Origin: Bacteroidetes bacterium GWB2_32_14
Lineage (GTDB): Bacteria > Bacteroidota > Bacteroidia > Bacteroidales > UBA12077
DNA length: 64,000 nucleotides
Assembly: GCA_001768235.1 (NCBI GenBank)
Contig: MENK01000014.1
Coordinates: 1 to 64,000 of the forward strand
Reading direction: 5' to 3'
The position numbers and the translations under genes are program-made. Below the pieces are notes generated by a model, which saw only the letters and a program-made list of their open reading frames with translations, was not told the origin of the DNA and did no database searches. Shown here piece after piece: positions 63,149 through 64,000 of the stretch; position 1 is the stretch's first letter; each line of letters opens with the position of its first letter.

Positions 63149-63688
63149 ATGAGAAAATTAAAGAACAGCGAGCTTAACAGGCTAAGTGTGGATGAATTTA
63201 AAAACTCTGAAAAAACACCTATTGTTGTGGTTTTAGATAATATACGAAGCTTAAATAATATTGGAAGTGTATTCAGAACATCGGATGCGTTTGTAATTGA
63301 AAAAATAGTTTTATGTGGAATTACAGCAACTCCCCCTCACCGGGATATTCAAAAAACAGCACTTGGTGCTACCGAATCAGTTGACTGGAAATACTATGAA
63401 CATATACCTGATGCTATTTTAGAGCTAAAAGAAAAAAATTACAAGATAATTTCAATAGAACAGGTCAATAATTCCATATCGCTTGAAAGATTCGCCGTAT
63501 TACCGGGTGAAAAATATGCTGTTGTTTTTGGCAACGAAATTAAAGGAGTACAGCAAGAAATAATAAATATGAGTGATTATTGTATCGAAATTCCTCAGTT
63601 TGGAACAAAACACTCCTTTAATATTTCTGTAAGTGCAGGTATTGTTTTATGGGAGTTATACAGGAAAATCAAACTTGATGTAAAATAA
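63149..63688 (+). CDS. TrmH/SpoU-family RNA 2'-O-methyltransferase
   Basis: This SPOUT methyltransferase shows VVLDNIRSLNNIGSVFRT (motif 1), VVFGNEIKGVQQEII (motif 2) and SFNISVSAGIVLWELYR (motif 3 with the SAM-binding knot). I chose the ATG at 63149 (179 aa). An ATG at 63095 would add 18 residues of unusual content and reach toward the divergent sucC start. Target RNA unknown (tRNA or 23S rRNA). Confidence 0.9.
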   Translation: MRKLKNSELNRLSVDEFKNSEKTPIVVVLDNIRSLNNIGSVFRTSDAFVIEKIVLCGITATPPHRDIQKTALGATESVDWKYYEHIPDAILELKEKNYKIISIEQVNNSISLERFAVLPGEKYAVVFGNEIKGVQQEIINMSDYCIEIPQFGTKHSFNISVSAGIVLWELYRKIKLDVK

Positions 63689-63716
63689 AAAGCGATTCTA
63701 ACGAATCGCTTTTTAA
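63684..63716. terminator. Terminator between the TrmH-type gene and the partial gene
   Basis: The stem AAAAGCGATT/AATCGCTTTT (63687-63696, 63704-63713) has A before and T after. It can end transcription from both convergent genes. Confidence 0.8.
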
Positions 63717-63734
63717 AATATGTTATTTCAAATA

Positions 63735-64000
63735 TTATTCAACTAAAGCTTTAAAAACTTCGTTAGCTAAGAAAGTTCTGAATTCTAAATCAGTTTTAGC
63801 TAATTCTTTAAGTTCAGCTTTCTTTTCGATAGCAGTTTTTAAGTTTTCTAAAACAACACCTTCGTTACCAATTCTTGCAGCGATAACAGCTTTTAAATAA
63901 TAATTCATAGCATTATCTCCTTCAACTGCATCAATAGTTTTCATAGCAGAATCGTTTTTACCTGCCAATAACATAGCTAATGCAGTGTTGAAAGTTGTGT
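63735..64000 (-). CDS. C-terminal part of a TPR-like protein, cut by the window edge
   Basis: The visible 87 residues are the C-terminal end of a longer frame that runs off the right edge. They show alanine-rich helices (AMNYYLKAVIAARIGNEG, then VLENLKTAIEKKAELKELA) typical of tetratricopeptide repeats. Proteins with such ends are common in Bacteroidota, but the full domain set cannot be seen. Confidence 0.7.
   Translation of the reverse strand, partial: TTFNTALAMLLAGKNDSAMKTIDAVEGDNAMNYYLKAVIAARIGNEGVVLENLKTAIEKKAELKELAKTDLEFRTFLANEVFKALVE

Noticed and set aside
1-64000. CRISPR arrays, tRNA or rRNA genes, prophage
   Set aside because: No regularly spaced direct repeats, no cloverleaf-like GGTTCGA blocks, and no phage or Cas genes were seen in either strand.

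Overview
The window is one contiguous piece of an AT-rich Bacteroidota chromosome, most likely class Bacteroidia, and it is not plasmid-like. The evidence is several upstream boxes of the Bacteroidota type (TAnnTTTG) with almost no Shine-Dalgarno sequences, a type IX secretion C-terminal sorting domain at 22.6-24.1 kb, a FISUMP-domain lipoprotein, a DUF4294 protein, a DUF4369/TlpA lipoprotein, and a split LysO exporter. I see no rRNA, tRNA, CRISPR array, prophage or intact transposase.

Layout. 0.1-11 kb (all minus strand): dihydrolipoyl dehydrogenase, a zinc-type ABC importer (three genes), a thioredoxin-like lipoprotein, the MeaB chaperone, an exported M3 peptidase, a ParA ATPase with a small ribbon-helix-helix partner, and an SRPBCC/GyrI-like protein. 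11-16 kb is an accessory island of single genes: a beta-barrel protein, a DUF4365 nuclease-like protein, a FISUMP lipoprotein, a small secreted protein and a lipoprotein. 16-32 kb: RsgA, AqpZ, a ClC antiporter, a paired M16 protease, a T9SS substrate, an RSH (p)ppGpp enzyme, a Fur-family regulator, PurA, an MFS carrier, GlyA and a TSUP carrier. 32-40 kb: an ExbB-ExbD-TonB operon, TamB and TsaD. 40-49 kb is a second accessory stretch: small unknown proteins, an AraC-type regulator, a TIKI-like secreted protein, a methyltransferase, a beta-propeller protein, a CPBP protease, a class III aminotransferase, a decayed lipoprotein gene and a RelE-type toxin-antitoxin pair. 49-64 kb: GcvP, a metallo-beta-lactamase hydrolase with Pcm, a sugar-transferase module, ThpR, ElbB, iron-sulfur and membrane proteins with LysO, arginine deiminase, SucC and a TrmH-type methylase.

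How genes work together. Lpd (E3), GcvP and GlyA all serve glycine/one-carbon metabolism but are scattered. MeaB and SucC fit a methylmalonyl-CoA/succinate route. ExbB-ExbD-TonB energises outer-membrane uptake, and TamB serves outer-membrane assembly. The zinc importer is a complete operon with its own promoter-like box.

Most interesting observation. In the 11-16 kb island, individual genes lie between inverted repeats that sit right against the gene ends. The DUF4365 gene has a 23-bp repeat with one mismatch, ending one base before its ATG and overlapping its stop codon. The neighbouring beta-barrel gene has a 16-bp repeat with one mismatch. The outer GTT/AAC and inner AATTTTA/TAAAA parts are shared between the two genes, while a middle hexamer differs between genes but stays complementary within a gene. 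The spacers between units share a 19-base block and start with related bases. The layout resembles integron cassettes (AAC-spacer-GTT), but complementarity runs across the gene rather than across the spacer. Two more genes fit less well, and two end-like sequences appear to have lost their genes. This may be an undescribed single-gene cassette system.
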